DNA from: Rhabdophis nuchalis
Taxonomy: Eukaryota; Chordata; Lepidosauria; Squamata; Natricidae
Reading direction: 5' to 3'
DNA length: 64,000 nt
NCBI GenBank assembly: GCA_039707465.1
Contig: CM077644.1
Span: forward strand, 221,272,962-221,336,961
This document shows positions 12,050-23,215 of this stretch, one piece after another (the stretch's first letter is position 1; each line of letters opens with the position of its first letter). A program made the position numbers and the translations under genes. The notes beneath the pieces are model-generated. The model searched no databases. It was not told where the DNA came from and saw nothing but the letters and a program-made list of their open reading frames with translations.

Positions 12050-12690
12050 AGCCATGAGCCAGTTTGGTCTAGTGGTTCAGACAGCAGGCTAGACACCAGG
12101 AAATTATGAGTTCTGGTCCTGCTTTAGCCATGAAAAACTGGCTGGGTAACTTTGGACCAGCACTCTCTCTCAACTGGGAACGGCACAACTTGCCACAGCC
12201 AACTTACCACGGCCAACTCACCATGGCCAACTCTCTACATCATGGCCAACTCGCTACACCATGGCCAACTTGTCATGGGACAACTTGCTGTGGGACAATT
12301 TAACAATTCTATTTAATTATTTAAAAAATATTTTTTCAAAAATTTTTGCCATTCATGTTTCATTCTGTCCCTCCATTTGCATCCTTTCTTTAATCATTCT
12401 ATTCCACCACTTCTTTGGTCTTGGTGTAACTCTTGTCCAGCAGTGAGTGGCGAGATGGCCATAGCAAATTGTCCTGCAGCGAGTAAGCCATGGCATGTTG
12501 GCTGTAGTGAGTTAGCCAGGATGAGTTGGCCATGGCAAGTTGTCCATGCTGAGTGGCCCATGGTGAATTATCATAGAACCCTCTCAACCCAACTCACCTC
12601 ACAGGGATATTGTTTTGGGGATGAAAGAATATTAGGTATATTTGCACTCGTGACTTATTTATTTAAAAAAAGCAGGATATAAATCAAAAG
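12050..12690 (+). mobile_element. tRNA-derived SINE, split by an insertion
   Basis: The 5' part (12050-12174) has a tRNA-like head, TTTGGTCTAGTGGTTCAGAC, then the body words GAGTTCTGGTCCTGC and GGCTGGGTAACTTTGG. The 3' part (12581-12690) resumes with CTCTCAACCCAACTCACC and ends in a LINE-like tail. The middle is a separate 406-bp element. A reverse-orientation piece of a similar SINE lies at 47858-47960. Confidence 0.7.
12175..12580. mobile_element. Foldback element inserted in the SINE
   Basis: The left third carries tandem CATGGCCAACT-type words. The right third carries the reverse complement type, AGTTGGCCATGG, so the ends can fold on each other around an AT-rich centre. It is flanked on both sides by CTCTCAAC (12167-12174 and 12581-12588), a perfect 8-bp duplication of SINE sequence. 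No transposase is present. An 8-bp duplication fits hAT but also other superfamilies. Confidence 0.7.
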
Positions 12691-13389
12691 GTAAACAAAC
12701 AAACAAACAACTTTCTCCTATATTTTTGGGCAAGCACTCTTTCTTACCTTTTTTTTTGTTTACTAAACAACTTTTTTTGGTGTACAGCTTCAACCATTAC
12801 GCTACCTCTATTTCCATGTAGCTTGAAATAGTTTGGGCCAAGATTACTTTCAGTGCTACGTATGTTCCTATAATCTGCTCCCTTAGATCTTTCATGGGAT
12901 TCCACCATTAAATCTTAGAGCTTTTACAGGTCCCACCACTGATGCTAATTCTGTTTTCAGATTATGGCACAACCTGCACTGGAAATGGGCTGCTTTCCCT
13001 CTCCCACTCCACACTTAACTGAAGAGGGGTCTTAAAACATGTCTTTTTATCCAGGTTTCTTAGGGTACTGTAGATTTTTAAAAGACATTTTTAGTTGGGT
13101 GTTAATCATTTTTATTGGAGAAGAATATTAGTAAGCCACCTAAGACTACTAATGGAAGAGGAGAACATATGCGTTTTAAAAAGAAAACACGGAAATTGAC
13201 ATTTCAGAGGGCTTTCAAATTCATCATAAAAGTTGCTAAGGCATGCATAATTTTTTTAAAATATCTATGGGATTATTTATTTTATTTTCTCAAACAACAA
13301 TGATAACCGTATGTTCAGAGCCACGGTAGCTGCATTGCTTCTTCTGTCTCAAAGTGGTGGGAAACTACACCAACCGTTTTTTAATAAGT

Positions 13390-13461
13390 CAGGGGTGGGC
13401 AAACTTTGCAACTTTAAGTCTGAAGGACTTCAGCTCCCAGACTTGTATCAGATCACCCCTG
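13390..13461 (+). mobile_element. 72-bp hAT MITE with perfect target duplication
   Basis: It begins CAGGGGTGGGCAAACTTTG and ends ATCACCCCTG. It is flanked by TAATAAGT on both sides (13382-13389 and 13462-13469). The inside retains CTGAAGGACTTCAGCTCC, a word shared with the MITEs at 34394 and 50842. It is one of the shortest elements here. Confidence 0.85.
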
Positions 13462-13748
13462 TAATAAGTGATCTCTGAAACTGGCTGAATTGGAGAAAAA
13501 AGTATATGCCACATATTAATCAGCATAATGAGACAAACCATTTAAGAGCCACAAAATTGTCACCTGGTGACACAGTATAATACACACATAAACACACAAC
13601 AACGGACTCATACACATGCACCAACTAACACAAGCCACACTTTCAAACACTCAGCAAACAGCTCCCTTTCTTGTTTTGTCTCCTTTCTCTTGTATACATG
13701 AACAACTTTACACACTTTATAAAAGCCTGACTACATATTGCTATAGGT

Positions 13749-14070
13749 CAGTGATGGCTAACCTTTTTGGCACTGAGTGCCCAAAGCGCATGCATGCGCA
13801 TCCATAATGCAATGTGTGTGTGACCCCCCCTGCACATGTACGCATGACACCACCATGTGTCTTACCCCTGCAAATGTGTGTGTGACCCCCCTATATGCCC
13901 CCACCCCTGTACATGCATGTGCATCTCCCACATGCACCCCGCCCCTGTGCATGCACAGCAGAGATCCGAAAACCAGCTGGCTGGCTGGAGGCACGTGTGC
14001 ATGCACAGCAAAGCTGAGCTGGGGCTACGACTCACGGGCCCGCAGATGTGCCATAGGTTTGCCATCACGG
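13749..14070 (-). mobile_element. hAT MITE, CAGTGATGGCGAACC family
   Basis: The ends are CAGTGATGGCTAACC and GGTTTGCCATCACGG, with flanks CTATAGGT (13741-13748) and CTATATGT (14071-14078), a 7/8 match. The interior is CATGCACA-rich. It lies in the opposite orientation to the copy at 31533. Confidence 0.85.
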
Positions 14071-14432
14071 CTATATGTTGATAATTAAATGCTGAAAGAT
14101 ATCAATTGGGAATGATTAGGCACTGGTGGTAAGCTTCATTCTATGTCAAATGCTGTTCTTTATAGTTGCAGAGGAGAAAGGAACATGAAGATCCGCCATG
14201 GTCAATGAGGCATCACAGATACCATAGAATAGATAAAACTTTTGCTATCACTTTGGACACCTCAAACATGGTGTTTTCCAGTGGAGTCAGTACAACTTTG
14301 ATTGGCAAATCAGAAAAGGAACTGTACAGTTAAGAAGAAATCAGATATACAGTACATAACCCATTCAGTCCTTACCACTAAGGTTTTTTTTTCCTTCTGT
14401 GAAGTACATTAAGTTCAGATAGTCTTTTAATT

Positions 14433-14803
14433 ATGGCCACAATTAGGCTCAACATTTATGTTGATACCTTTGATAAATGAGTTTTCCCCATTTTATCACT
14501 TTTCTTACTATAGTTGCTAAGTGAATCATTGCAGTTGTTAAGCTAGCCACATGGTTGTTAAGTGAATCTGGATTCCCTACTGACTTTGCTTGTCAAAAGA
14601 TCGCCAAAGGGGATCACATGACCCTAGGACACTGCAATTGTCATAAACATGAATCATTCGCCATGCATCTGAATTTTGATCCTGTGACCATGGGAATGGT
14701 CCAATGGTCGTACGTGTGAAACACAGCCATAAGTCACTTTTTTCAGTGCTATTGCAATTTGAACAGTCACTAAATGAACTGTTGTAAATTCGAGGACTAC
14801 CTT
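14433..14803 (+). mobile_element. MITE, GTCCTCGACTTAC family (sense)
   Basis: This is a non-autonomous element with the body words TTGTTAAGTGAATC, GACTTTGCTTGTCA, GATCACATGACCC and CATAAGTCAC, ending TCGAGGACTACCT. The family appears at least six times in the window in both orientations. The inverted ends resemble Tc/mariner-Tigger-like MITEs, but I infer that class and cannot prove it. Confidence 0.75.
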
Positions 14804-14903
14804 TATACCCTTTTAAAAAGATAACATCTAAATCACTGCTTCTCAGTCCTAGCTGAGATGTGTGGGCTTATAACCCACAGTGTTTTTTTCTTAAAGCTAG
14901 ATT

Positions 14904-15019
14904 AAAGAAGAGGGAATCAAACTATTCTCCAAAGCACTTGAGGGCAGAACAAGAAGCAATGGATGGAAACTGATCAAGCAGAGAAGCAACTTAGAACTAA
15001 GGAGAAATTTCCTCAACAA
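14904..15019 (+). mobile_element. CR1 LINE, upstream part of a split copy
   Basis: It carries CR1 coding sequence words such as CTATTCTCCAAAGCAC, AGAACAAGAAGCAATGG and AACTTAGAACTAAGGAG. It stops abruptly where another LINE begins and resumes at about 15546. Confidence 0.8.
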
Positions 15020-15545
15020 TCATTTCCTTAGAGTCCTGCGGAAAAATCAGGTGGAACAATGGCTGATGACCTCTTTCTATCGGCCCATCATAGAAAGTGT
15101 CCTCACATATTGTATCACAGTGTGGTATGCTGGTTTAACAGTTGCGGAGAGGAAGGCACTACAGAGAGTGATCAATTCGGCACAAGAAACCATCGGTTGC
15201 CCTCTGACATCACTGGATAACATCGCCAGATCTTGCTGCTTTAGCAGAGCAAGGAAGATTCTCAAAGATGATTCACACCCTGGTTGGTATCTCTTTGCCC
15301 TTCTACCATCAGGCAGAAGATATCAAAGTATAGCCAGCCGAACGAACAGGTTTAAAGGTAGCTTCTATCCATGGGCTGTGAGACTTTTAAATTCAACCGC
15401 AATCACTCCATGCACATGCTAGTTTTTTCTTTTTTCTTTTCTCTCTTTTTTGTTTCTGTTATAATTTTGCACCAGTGAAGTTAAAACCAATTTCATTGTA
15501 ATTTTTACAATGACAATAAAGATTATTATTATTATTATTATTATT
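15019..15545 (+). mobile_element. Non-LTR LINE 3' end inserted in CR1
   Basis: The open frame to the stop at 15420 encodes a LINE C-terminal block: FLRVLRKNQVEQ, SFYRPIIESVLTYCITVWY, RKALQRVINSAQ, DDSHPGWYLFALLPSGRRY, RTNRFKGSFYPWAVRLLNS. These are the post-thumb motifs of Jockey/CR1/L2/Rex-like elements; I cannot settle the clade. The 3' untranslated region ends ATGACAATAAAG followed by an (ATT)n tail. The intact frame of over 130 codons suggests a comparatively young insertion. A second 3' end of this family lies at 46646-46735 in reverse. Confidence 0.75.
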
Positions 15546-15712
15546 AATTAATCAGTGGAACAACTTGCGTCCAGAAGTTGTGAATGCTCCAACACTGGAA
15601 ATTTTTAAGAAGATGTTGGATAACCATTTGTCCTTCCAACTCTCTATTCTATTCTATTCTATTCTATTCTATTCTATTCTATTCTATTTTTCTATTTCTA
15701 TTTCTATTTCAA
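15546..15712 (+). mobile_element. CR1 LINE 3' end of the split copy
   Basis: The frame continues with QWNNLRPEVVNAPTLEIFKK and MLDNHLS, the CR1 C-terminus. It then passes into an (ATTCT)n tail at 15645-15687 and a degenerate TTTCTA run. It is the continuation of 14904-15019. Confidence 0.85.
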
Positions 15713-15859
15713 CGTATCTTGCATTTTCTTATAAAAAACCTTCCTCCCATAAAATAGAGCCTTCCCTTGTACTTCTTTTCTCTGGACATGCTTGAGAATA
15801 GGTTTCACATTTCCCTTAGAATATTTGAGGGTCTCACTGGAGTTTATGGAGATATGTAT

Positions 15860-16120
15860 TACCGTCCTGTTTCCCTGAAAATAAGATCTTCCCGGATAAC
15901 AAGCTCAATCAGGCTTTTGAACGCATGCACTAAAATAAGCCCTCCCCAAAAATAAGCCCTCCCTGAAAATATTGCAACATAGCAGCAGCCATGAGGTGGC
16001 CCTGTTCGCCGTCTCCTGCACCTCAAAAATAATAAGGCCTCCCCGAAAATAAGGCTAAGTGCTTATTTTGAGAATAAAAAGAAAATAAGACCCTGTCTTA
16101 TTTTTGGAGAAACACAGTAG
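15860..16120. mobile_element. TIR MITE, GTTTCCCTGAAAATAAGA family
   Basis: The inverted ends are CCTGTTTCCCTGAAAATAAG at 15866 and CTTATTTTTGGAGAAACA at 16098. AATAAGCCCTCCC-type words are repeated inside. The flanking dinucleotides fit a TA target, typical of Tc/mariner, but this is not decisive. No transposase is encoded. Confidence 0.7.
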
Positions 16121-17433
16121 TGTTGATATAATTCACCGTCCCAGCCCTCATTTACCAAACTTCAAATAAAAATAAAAATGGTGGCTATTCTGTCATCATG
16201 ACTCCTCTTAGAGTTCAGGGAAACCAGAGAGGCAACACATTACAAAAGTAGGACATTCACCCTCACCTTACAACTAAATAAAAGTTGTTATTTTCCTCCT
16301 CACCATTAGTTTTTTGTCTTGTGATATGCAGGAGTGGATTATGGGATGCTTATATTTCCATGATAGGTTTGGTGCCAAAAAAATAGTTTATCCTGCTTTA
16401 CATACAGAGAAAACAGCTTAATATATAAAGTTTAGCTTAAGGGATATCCGTGAAGTCTCCTAGCAAATCAGTTGATTTTATTCTATTTAGCTTGGCATAG
16501 GATTATTTTTTAGAAATGTTTTAAATGATTTGATTTGTTCATGCTTTACTTATTGCTCCTTTTTCAATGCCACCATCCATTTTATCTTTATCTGGGGTTT
16601 ATTAGATGCTGCAATATCTCCCACGTCTGTGACAATTTCCATTAATATCTTGAAGGCAGCTATTAAGTATCATTAGAAGCAAAGACTATAGATGGAGGCT
16701 GCAGATGCTAACCGTGCAGGGAAAGATAATTGTCACTTTTTCATTTGAATCTTTGTTCTCAACATGCAAATGAAATGCTCTGCTTTTTTTTTTTGTCTTC
16801 CTTTTTCTGTAGCAATACTTTCCATCATGTGTTGAAGAAAAGCCCAATGTTTCCAGCTCAGAAAATATCTATATTTAGGTTATTTATCACCTGTTGGTAT
16901 TTTCCTTTGGTGAAAAGCTGTAGCTCACATCATGTTCTTTGTACATCAAAGATCCAAAATTATCCTCAGCACCTGGAATAGTAACTAGAGAAGATGACAG
17001 TCAGTGACTTAGCTGCCACTAGTCATGGTAGCAAATTAGATCAATTAAAGTCCATTCTGATAGAATAAGGTTAACCATGTTATCCAGGTAATTAATTCAC
17101 AAATGGCAAGGCAATTTAAAATATTTTTTTTAAATGCTAAACAATAATATTTGTCATTCATTTTAGTTGCAACTCTTTCATAAAGGCTACTTAAAAGATA
17201 CAGGGTAGCATACCCAATGTAAAAAATTTAAACCATTGATTCAATCATCATAAAACCAATTCAAAATTATAGATATGGTGGGTACAGCTGCTCAAGATCA
17301 TTGCTAGGTGCCAAATGTCTGTTATAAAAGGATGATTTTCACAGCTTTCCAAAAATGCCTTGTGTCAAAAGTGTCATGAAACAGTATAATTTATAAAGTG
17401 GAAGACACCATGGAGAAAGTTCCTCCACATAAC
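16121..17433. other. Single-copy-looking sequence
   Basis: No gene or repeat is recognised in about 1.3 kb. The open frame near 16730-16981 has no recognisable protein features and no exon signals. Confidence 0.4.
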
Positions 17434-17438
17434 CATAT

Positions 17439-17849
17439 TGTCAGCATTCCAAATATCATGCAGAATTAAATCAGAGTCCAAGGCAGAAATATCCTTAAAG
17501 TTCCAATTTAATAAGACAGACATGTTGGCAACAAACGGTGGAAATCCCAAACCTAAAAGCCTCTTGGGATTCCACCCAGTTGAAAGTTCATGATCTTATC
17601 CCTACACCCATAAATCCATCACATGGTCCAATCTTCTTCGGCCACACTGGCATTTCCACCTATCTAGTTCCGGTCAAATGCAGAGGTGCGGAGACAAAAG
17701 ATGACCTTGGGCTTGACAACAACACATTCCACAATTCTACTCCTTTCTAATCCCCCTCCCAATTACTACACTAATGAAACAGCATAATGAAATAATAGAG
17801 AGTGTGGCAGGCCAAAGATCCTAAAAGGAATATAACTGCAGGCCTGACA
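17439..17849 (-). mobile_element. Solo LTR of an LTR retroelement
   Basis: On the minus strand it starts TGTCAGGCCTGCAG and ends AATGCTGACA, giving TG...CA termini within a TGTCAG/CTGACA pair. A TTATTAAA word near the end could serve as a poly(A) signal. Flanks CATAT (17434-17438) and CGTAT (17850-17854) match at 4 of 5, the size expected for Gypsy or ERV integration. No internal coding region is nearby, so it looks like an LTR left by recombination. Confidence 0.65.
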
Positions 17850-18001
17850 CGTATCTCTTGTTGGAGTAGGACAATTAACAGGTCTCTAAGTGGGTAGAAT
17901 CCCAATATAAACCAGCTTTGCACCATGTTAGCTTTAGTGATGAGAACCAGTGAAACAGTATTTCCTTCTTGCTAGATTTTAATATGAGCCTGAGATATGG
18001 T

Positions 18002-18199
18002 CAATGCTTCCGCAGCATCTCCGTTTTCACCCTCCCGGAAGCTTGAGCAAAGCCTCTGGAGCCCAGGGAGGGCAAAAATGGTCCGTCCATCCCCACTTGC
18101 TGTGGTGCAGGAGGTCGTCCAGGCCACACCCACCTAGGCCACACCCACCCAGCAACCGGGCAGAGAACCCCTTGTTCAAATGTTTGAAGCCCACCTTTG
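18002..18199 (+). mobile_element. hAT MITE, degraded
   Basis: The right end, TTTGAAGCCCACCTTTG, matches the ends of the hAT family at 4824. Inside are CACCCTCC and GGAGCCC words typical of the larger hAT MITEs. Flanks GATATGGT and GATAGGCT match at 6 of 8. Confidence 0.5.
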
Positions 18200-18204
18200 G
18201 ATAG

Positions 18205-19250
18205 GCTTATTACCAAAGAAATCAGCCTCAGACAAGTTTCGCGGAAATCAGCATCAGATTGAGCGTGAAATTGTAAAGAACAAAAAAAAGGGGGTGGGGG
18301 GAGGGGAGGAGAAAGGATAGGAAAACCCAGCAGGCTCATGAGAGTCAATGAACTGTTTCCTGAGCGGTGTTACTAATAAAACATGACCATCAGTTCATTT
18401 GTCAATCATGCTCGACGGTCTTACTGTGGAGCCTGATGAAATACCTGCCTTCTTTTATTTCTCAGTATTCTCCGAAGTATTAGTTACCCACTTGTATAAA
18501 GCATTTGGCATTTGTTTGCTCTTTTCATGATATATCATTTCAAGTCATGAATATATTTGGGATGCCTGAGTGAATACCAATAATGTCTGGGTGACCATTT
18601 GCCCACCTTTGTATCAAAAAAAGGGGGGGGGAAAGAACTCTCCTCTTCACATAATAAAAAAAACCAACAACTTAAAAAGAAATTGAAGTGTTCCCAATTT
18701 CTATTATTTTGTCCTGGATACACTGCGACAGTGAACAGAATATTTCCGAGCAGGACCTGAACATGAAATTATAGGTCAGTTTCTTCTCTATCTTGCTTAT
18801 GTGTGGATGCAGTACATAAATAGGTACAACACATTAGACTTACTTTTAGAAGGATGGGAATATTTGGATGTCCAGGAAGCTCAGTCTTATTGTTCTCGTC
18901 GCCTTTGGCATTTCCATAGGCTCTTTGTTCTTCCCATTGTTCATCTGGAAGGTTGCAGTGGCTCAGATTTAGCCAGCTGCTTAGATATCCTCAGTTAACA
19001 ATAATGACAAGGGAAATGGCAACATGTGCACAACAATGTCAATGGCACAAATCCCACCTTTTTGTACCTGCATCCCAACATTGGATATAAAGATGTGATG
19101 TCTTTAGACATACACTGCCACTTTCCTTGCCCCCCTCACTCCCCAGAGGTCCAAGTGCTTGGAAGACATGTCCAGAGGCAATAGATCTAATTGTATTATC
19201 CTATCCATTGCTTGGTCCCTTTTCCTCTCCAAATAATGCTTGCTCTAATA
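18205..19250. other. Single-copy-looking sequence
   Basis: No family or exon is recognised. There are short homopolymer runs only. Confidence 0.4.
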
Positions 19251-19256
19251 CTAATT

Positions 19257-19590
19257 GGGACACGGTGGCTCAGTGGCTAAGAGGCTGTGCTCAGAAAGGT
19301 TGGCTGTTTAGCAGTTCGAATCCCTAGTGCTACATAACAGTGAGCTCGTCCTAGCTTCTGCCAAACTAGTAGTTCAAAAGCATGTAAAAATGCAAGTAGA
19401 AAAATAGGGGCCGCTTTGGTGGGTAGGTAACAGCATTCCAGGTGCCTTCGACATTTAGTAATGCTGGCTACATGACCACAGAGATGTCTTCAGACAACGC
19501 TGGCTCTTGGGCTTTGAAATGGAGATGAGCACCGTCCCCTAGAGTCGGGAACGACTAGCACATATGTGTGAAGGGAACCTTTACCTTTAA
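19257..19590 (+). mobile_element. Full-length Sauria SINE
   Basis: The tRNA-like head is GTGGCTCAGTGGCTAAGA with a B-box-like GTTCGAATCCC. The body words AAAATGCAAGTAGAAAAATA and GATGAGCACCGTCCC follow, and it ends AACCTTTACCTTT. This squamate family is transcribed by RNA polymerase III from internal A and B boxes and is thought to use Bov-B-type enzymes for copying. Confidence 0.92.
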
Positions 19591-19924
19591 TACTGGTACT
19601 GGAGTACCTGTGTTGCCTGCAAGTTTCTCTTTCTTGGGCCACACAAGAATATTTCTTCTTCCCTTCAAAGTCTTTTACACCAAAACAATGGTTCTATTCA
19701 TCCAGCTAAGGTGAATCCTGACAAGAAGCCATTTGTAAATGAAACAAGTGGAACATTGGAACTTCTGCAATTTGTTTAGTTTGCTTTTTCTTCTGGTTTT
19801 TTTAGGCTGGTAATAAGTCACAATTTCCCAGGCCATATGCTACTTTATTTTTATATTTTTATCATACTCTGTTTTTCGTGTACAACTCAAGATGGTAAAC
19901 ATACCAAATACATCTTCTTTTTAC

Positions 19925-20262
19925 ACAGACCAGAGCTGTGTAGACCAGGTGCTGAGCCTAAGAGGCTACACCGAAGCAGGATTCCAATGAGGCCTCAAAA
20001 CGCAAGGCTGTGTTCGTAGATTTCACTGTGGCACATGTCACGGTGTGGCGGGATGGATTGCTATACAAACTGTACCATATTATCCCCTGCAAAAATCTCT
20101 GTTGACCGATTAATAGCATATTGAGTGATAGGTCCTTTCAGATAATAATGTGGGGCAACTTAAATAAAATGAGAAAATTAAACTACAGTCTCCAACAAGG
20201 AGATTCATACATATCAGATATGTACGAGGATGTAAAATTTGGATATGCTGATAATTTGGCCA
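19925..20262 (+). mobile_element. Degraded LINE reverse transcriptase palm region
   Basis: Frames give TEAGFQ near 19972, then a motif-A-like block, VFVDFTVAHVTVWRDG, at about 20011-20060, then LYKLYHIIPCKNLC, ILSDRSFQIIMWG, and a YADNLA remnant of the YADD catalytic box near 20240. In motif A one catalytic-region residue is changed, and the second aspartate of YADD is asparagine, so it is dead as well as frameshifted. A hAT element begins 10 bp later. Confidence 0.6.
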
Positions 20263-20272
20263 GGAGTTAGAG

Positions 20273-20794
20273 CAGGGGTGTCAAAGTCAAGGCCCCGGGG
20301 CCCATGGGATTCTTAGGTCTGGTCCATGGGGCCACCCTGGAAACAATGAAGGACCGGCTGCAGTGCCTATGCTAGAAAAAATGGAACTTGGGAGGGCTAT
20401 GTGAAGCCCTCCCGAGCTCCGTTTTCACTGGCAGAGGGTTGCAGAAGGCTTTTGAAGCCAAATATAGAGCTCACAAGGGCCATGAGTGGCACTCCCAACT
20501 CTGGTTTTGCTTGTAGATGGTTGCAGGAGGCCGCCACAGCCCAAAACAGAACTTGCAAGGGCTGCAGATGGTACTCCCAAGCTCAGTTTTCACTGACAGA
20601 GGGTTGCAAGAGGTTGTTGCAGCCACAACAGAGCTTGGGAGCCCATTTTTATTGACAGAGCACTAAGGCTGCCACAGGCACTGACAGGAGTGACATCAAG
20701 CTGACCAACCCACCCTGGCCACAGCCACACCAGCTCCCCAAAGTCAAACAGAACCCTGATGCTGCCCTCAATGAAATCAAGTTTAACACCCCTG
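20273..20794 (+). mobile_element. hAT MITE, CAGGGGTGTCAAAG family, 522 bp
   Basis: The left end is CAGGGGTGTCAAAGTCAAGG and the right end AAGTTTAACACCCCTG. Flanks AGTTAGAG (20265-20272) and AATTAGAG (20795-20802) match at 7 of 8. The interior holds three diverged repeats built on GGTTGCAG and AGAGCTTG words. It is non-coding. Confidence 0.85.
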
Positions 20795-20802
20795 AATTAG
20801 AG

Positions 20803-21930
20803 GATCATATGGTCCTTGGAATGTAATTTACAAGTGATGTAAGGTCTTTAGCCCTCCAAATGTGATGTGCTCGTGGCATAAATATACACAAAAATGTTTT
20901 TATTTGGGAGTGTGTGTGTGTTTTGAGAAAAATGGCAGCTACTAGTTTTCATTTGATCTCACTGTAAAATGATCAACGCAATATGGACATATAAAGATCC
21001 AACATCCCATATTTCGTACATCTTGTTCTTTGCAAATGCTTCTCAAGGCCAACCGTATATAGCACTTTTCAGTGCCTAATTTAAAATTTATGAAAGAGTA
21101 AACCTGTGGCACAGTGGCCAAAATTAATGGAAAAGTATAATGTAACAAAATTGAATGTCAGAGTATACCTGAGCTATACATTTGCTTTTACTAGCTCTGT
21201 AGTGACAAATTTGGTATTCAGGTCAATTTTTTTCTGTTAAACTACTAAGATCAAGAACCAGCCCAATTCTTCCCCCATCCTTGAATTAGATAAGGAGTAT
21301 GCTATCATCCACATATTGGTGACATGTTGCTCTAAATATCTATATACCTTCATTCTTAACTTTCCTATAGTTCCTGAATTCAATTAAGAATTGGCAAACT
21401 TCTTCTATTATCCAGCTCATAAGTACATAAAAATGGATTCATAGTCTGTAAGTGCTGCAAGTCTTCAAAGGGTATTTAAAATGTGCTTTCAGCTGGTAAG
21501 CCCAGAACGTAATTTTATGTACCTCTAAAGAAAAGAGAGATAACAATATTTTGTTTGCCACACAATCATCTCACTCTGGCAGCACAGAACTGAAGGCAAA
21601 GAGCATTCGGTTAGAACTACGAAGATGCTTTGTAGAGACTATTGGCTGACCTAATAGAGTATGGTACTCTCAGGCTGACTTCCATTGGCCCCATCACCAA
21701 AGCGGGAAATATTTTGTGGTGGAAGAAACTGTATTTTAGGAATAATAGAAGGTAGGCTTAGAGAGCAATGATTAAACACATATACATGTACAATTGCTGC
21801 CAATTCTGGGCTGCACAGATCCAGATGATCACTAGACAGAAGCCAAGATGCATAATAACCTCTTTGCTCTCTTCTAGTGTATGTGTCTCTCTCTGTGTTA
21901 GGTCTGGTACTCATAAATTATCTGCAAGAT
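20803..21930. other. Single-copy-looking sequence
   Basis: No recognised repeat or exon. A short (GT)6 run lies near 20910. Confidence 0.4.
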
Positions 21931-21935
21931 ACACT

Positions 21936-22184
21936 ATATTACCAAAAGTATTTGCTCACCCATCCAAATAATCAATCAGGTGTTCCAATCACTTGCATGG
22001 CCACAGGTGAATAAAATCAAGTACCTCGGCATGCAAACTGTTTTTACAAACATTTGTGAAAGAATGGGTCGCTCTCAGGAACTCAGCATGGAACTGTGAT
22101 AGGATGCCACCTGTGCAACAAATCCAGTCGTGAAATTTCCTCACTCCTAAATATTCCACAGTCAACTGTCAGCTGTATTATACA
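21936..22184 (+). mobile_element. Tc1-like DNA transposon, left end
   Basis: It begins CACTATATTACCAAAAGTAT, a Tc1-type terminal sequence. It continues into the start of a transposase frame, MGRSQELS, then a region containing stops, then NPVVKFPHS. These correspond to the N-terminal helix-turn-helix of Tc1 transposases. The catalytic domain and right end are absent, cut where the LTR-like unit begins. Confidence 0.8.
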
Positions 22185-22511
22185 ATAGGAATTGCCCAAC
22201 AAGCCCCTTCATTGCATCAGCCAAACTTCAACCAAACCTGGGAGATCAGAAAGCCACAGCCCTACATAACACCTACATGGTCCCATTGGAGTCTGACAAC
22301 AGCCAATAGAATGCATGTTCTTGCACAGAAACAGGAAGTTCAAGTGCAAAGCCCAAGAGAAGGTATAAATACACCCCACTCTCAAGTCCATGTGGTCAGC
22401 TGCCCAGGACCTCTGTTTCATCATTAAACCATCTTTCCAATCAGCCTCACCTCCGTGTTTCCAGTGTTTTCTCTTGGCTTGGAACTGAACCAGATGGATA
22501 TTTCTCCCAAC
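22185..22511 (+). mobile_element. LTR-like unit A
   Basis: It shares long blocks with 25150-25541: ACAGCCAATAGAAT, TTCTTGCAC, AACAGGAAG, TCAAGTGCAAAGCCCAAG, then the TATA box GGTATAAATA near 22360. After that come CATGTGGTCAGCT, CATTAAACCATCTTTCC (a CATTAAA poly(A)-like signal) and an end at TTTCTCCCAACA. A TATA box, poly(A) signal and terminal CA in that order are what an LTR shows. The 5' boundary is unclear. Confidence 0.5.
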
Positions 22512-22938
22512 AGTAGCATCTCAGAGAAGGGCTTTTCATGCCACCCCCATGCATTTCTTCAGATGAAGAATGGGTTCTCCTGCTGAAGCTCAGAATCTTT
22601 TTCTTGCTAAGTAATTTGCTCAAGAAGTGAGCAGAGCCATTGAGATGATCAAGAAAAACTATGCAATAGTTATTATAAAGAATATGCTTTAGGAAAGTAT
22701 TTAAAAAAACACACAAACTGATTCAACCTTACCTCCCTGAACTATTAGACAGAAGGAAGGGGAAACAGTCTGACTTTCAAGATTCTATTGTAATAGCCTA
22801 TGCAAAAAACTATAGTTCCAGTCAAATTGGTAAAATCTGTTTCCTAAACTGAGCTGAGGACTGACAGAAATGATTTTGATCAGCTTTGGACTAAAGATAT
22901 ACTAAGTCATAATTATAAAACTTTGCTTTGCTGTCTTC
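22512..22938. other. Single-copy-looking sequence
   Basis: No repeat or exon is recognised between LTR-like unit A and the MITE. Confidence 0.4.
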
Positions 22939-22940
22939 TG

Positions 22941-23215
22941 CAGGTAGCCCTCAACTCATATTCAACTTGAAGTTACGTCTGTCACATTATGCCCATCATG
23001 CTCATGGCTTGCAACTATCTTGCTTTTATGATGATTGCCAAGTCTTGCACTCAAGTCATTGTGATCTGCATCCTTTTCAGCCAGTTCCCGATAAGCAAAG
23101 TCTATTAGGGAAGCCAGATTCACTTAGCAACTACAGTGCATATAATCATAAAAATTGGGTCCAGTCACATGATAACTCACTTAAGAACCATCTTGTGATC
23201 AAAATTCTACTCCTA
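22941..23215 (-). mobile_element. MITE, GTCCTCGACTTAC family (reverse), diverged
   Basis: It begins CAGGTAGCCCTCAACTCAT, the family terminal sequence. It contains AGCAAAGTCTATTAGGGAAG and CCAGATTCACTTAGCAAC in reverse order relative to the copy at 14433. The far end is lost. Confidence 0.65.

Noticed and set aside
13777..14088. Cys/His-rich frames (repeated CMHM/CTCMC) that look zinc-finger-like
   Set aside because: They come from CATGCACA-type repeats within a hAT MITE and have no regular C2H2 spacing.
19257..19330. Functional tRNA gene
   Set aside because: The A- and B-box-like words belong to the head of a Sauria SINE. No complete cloverleaf is evident, and the SINE body follows directly.
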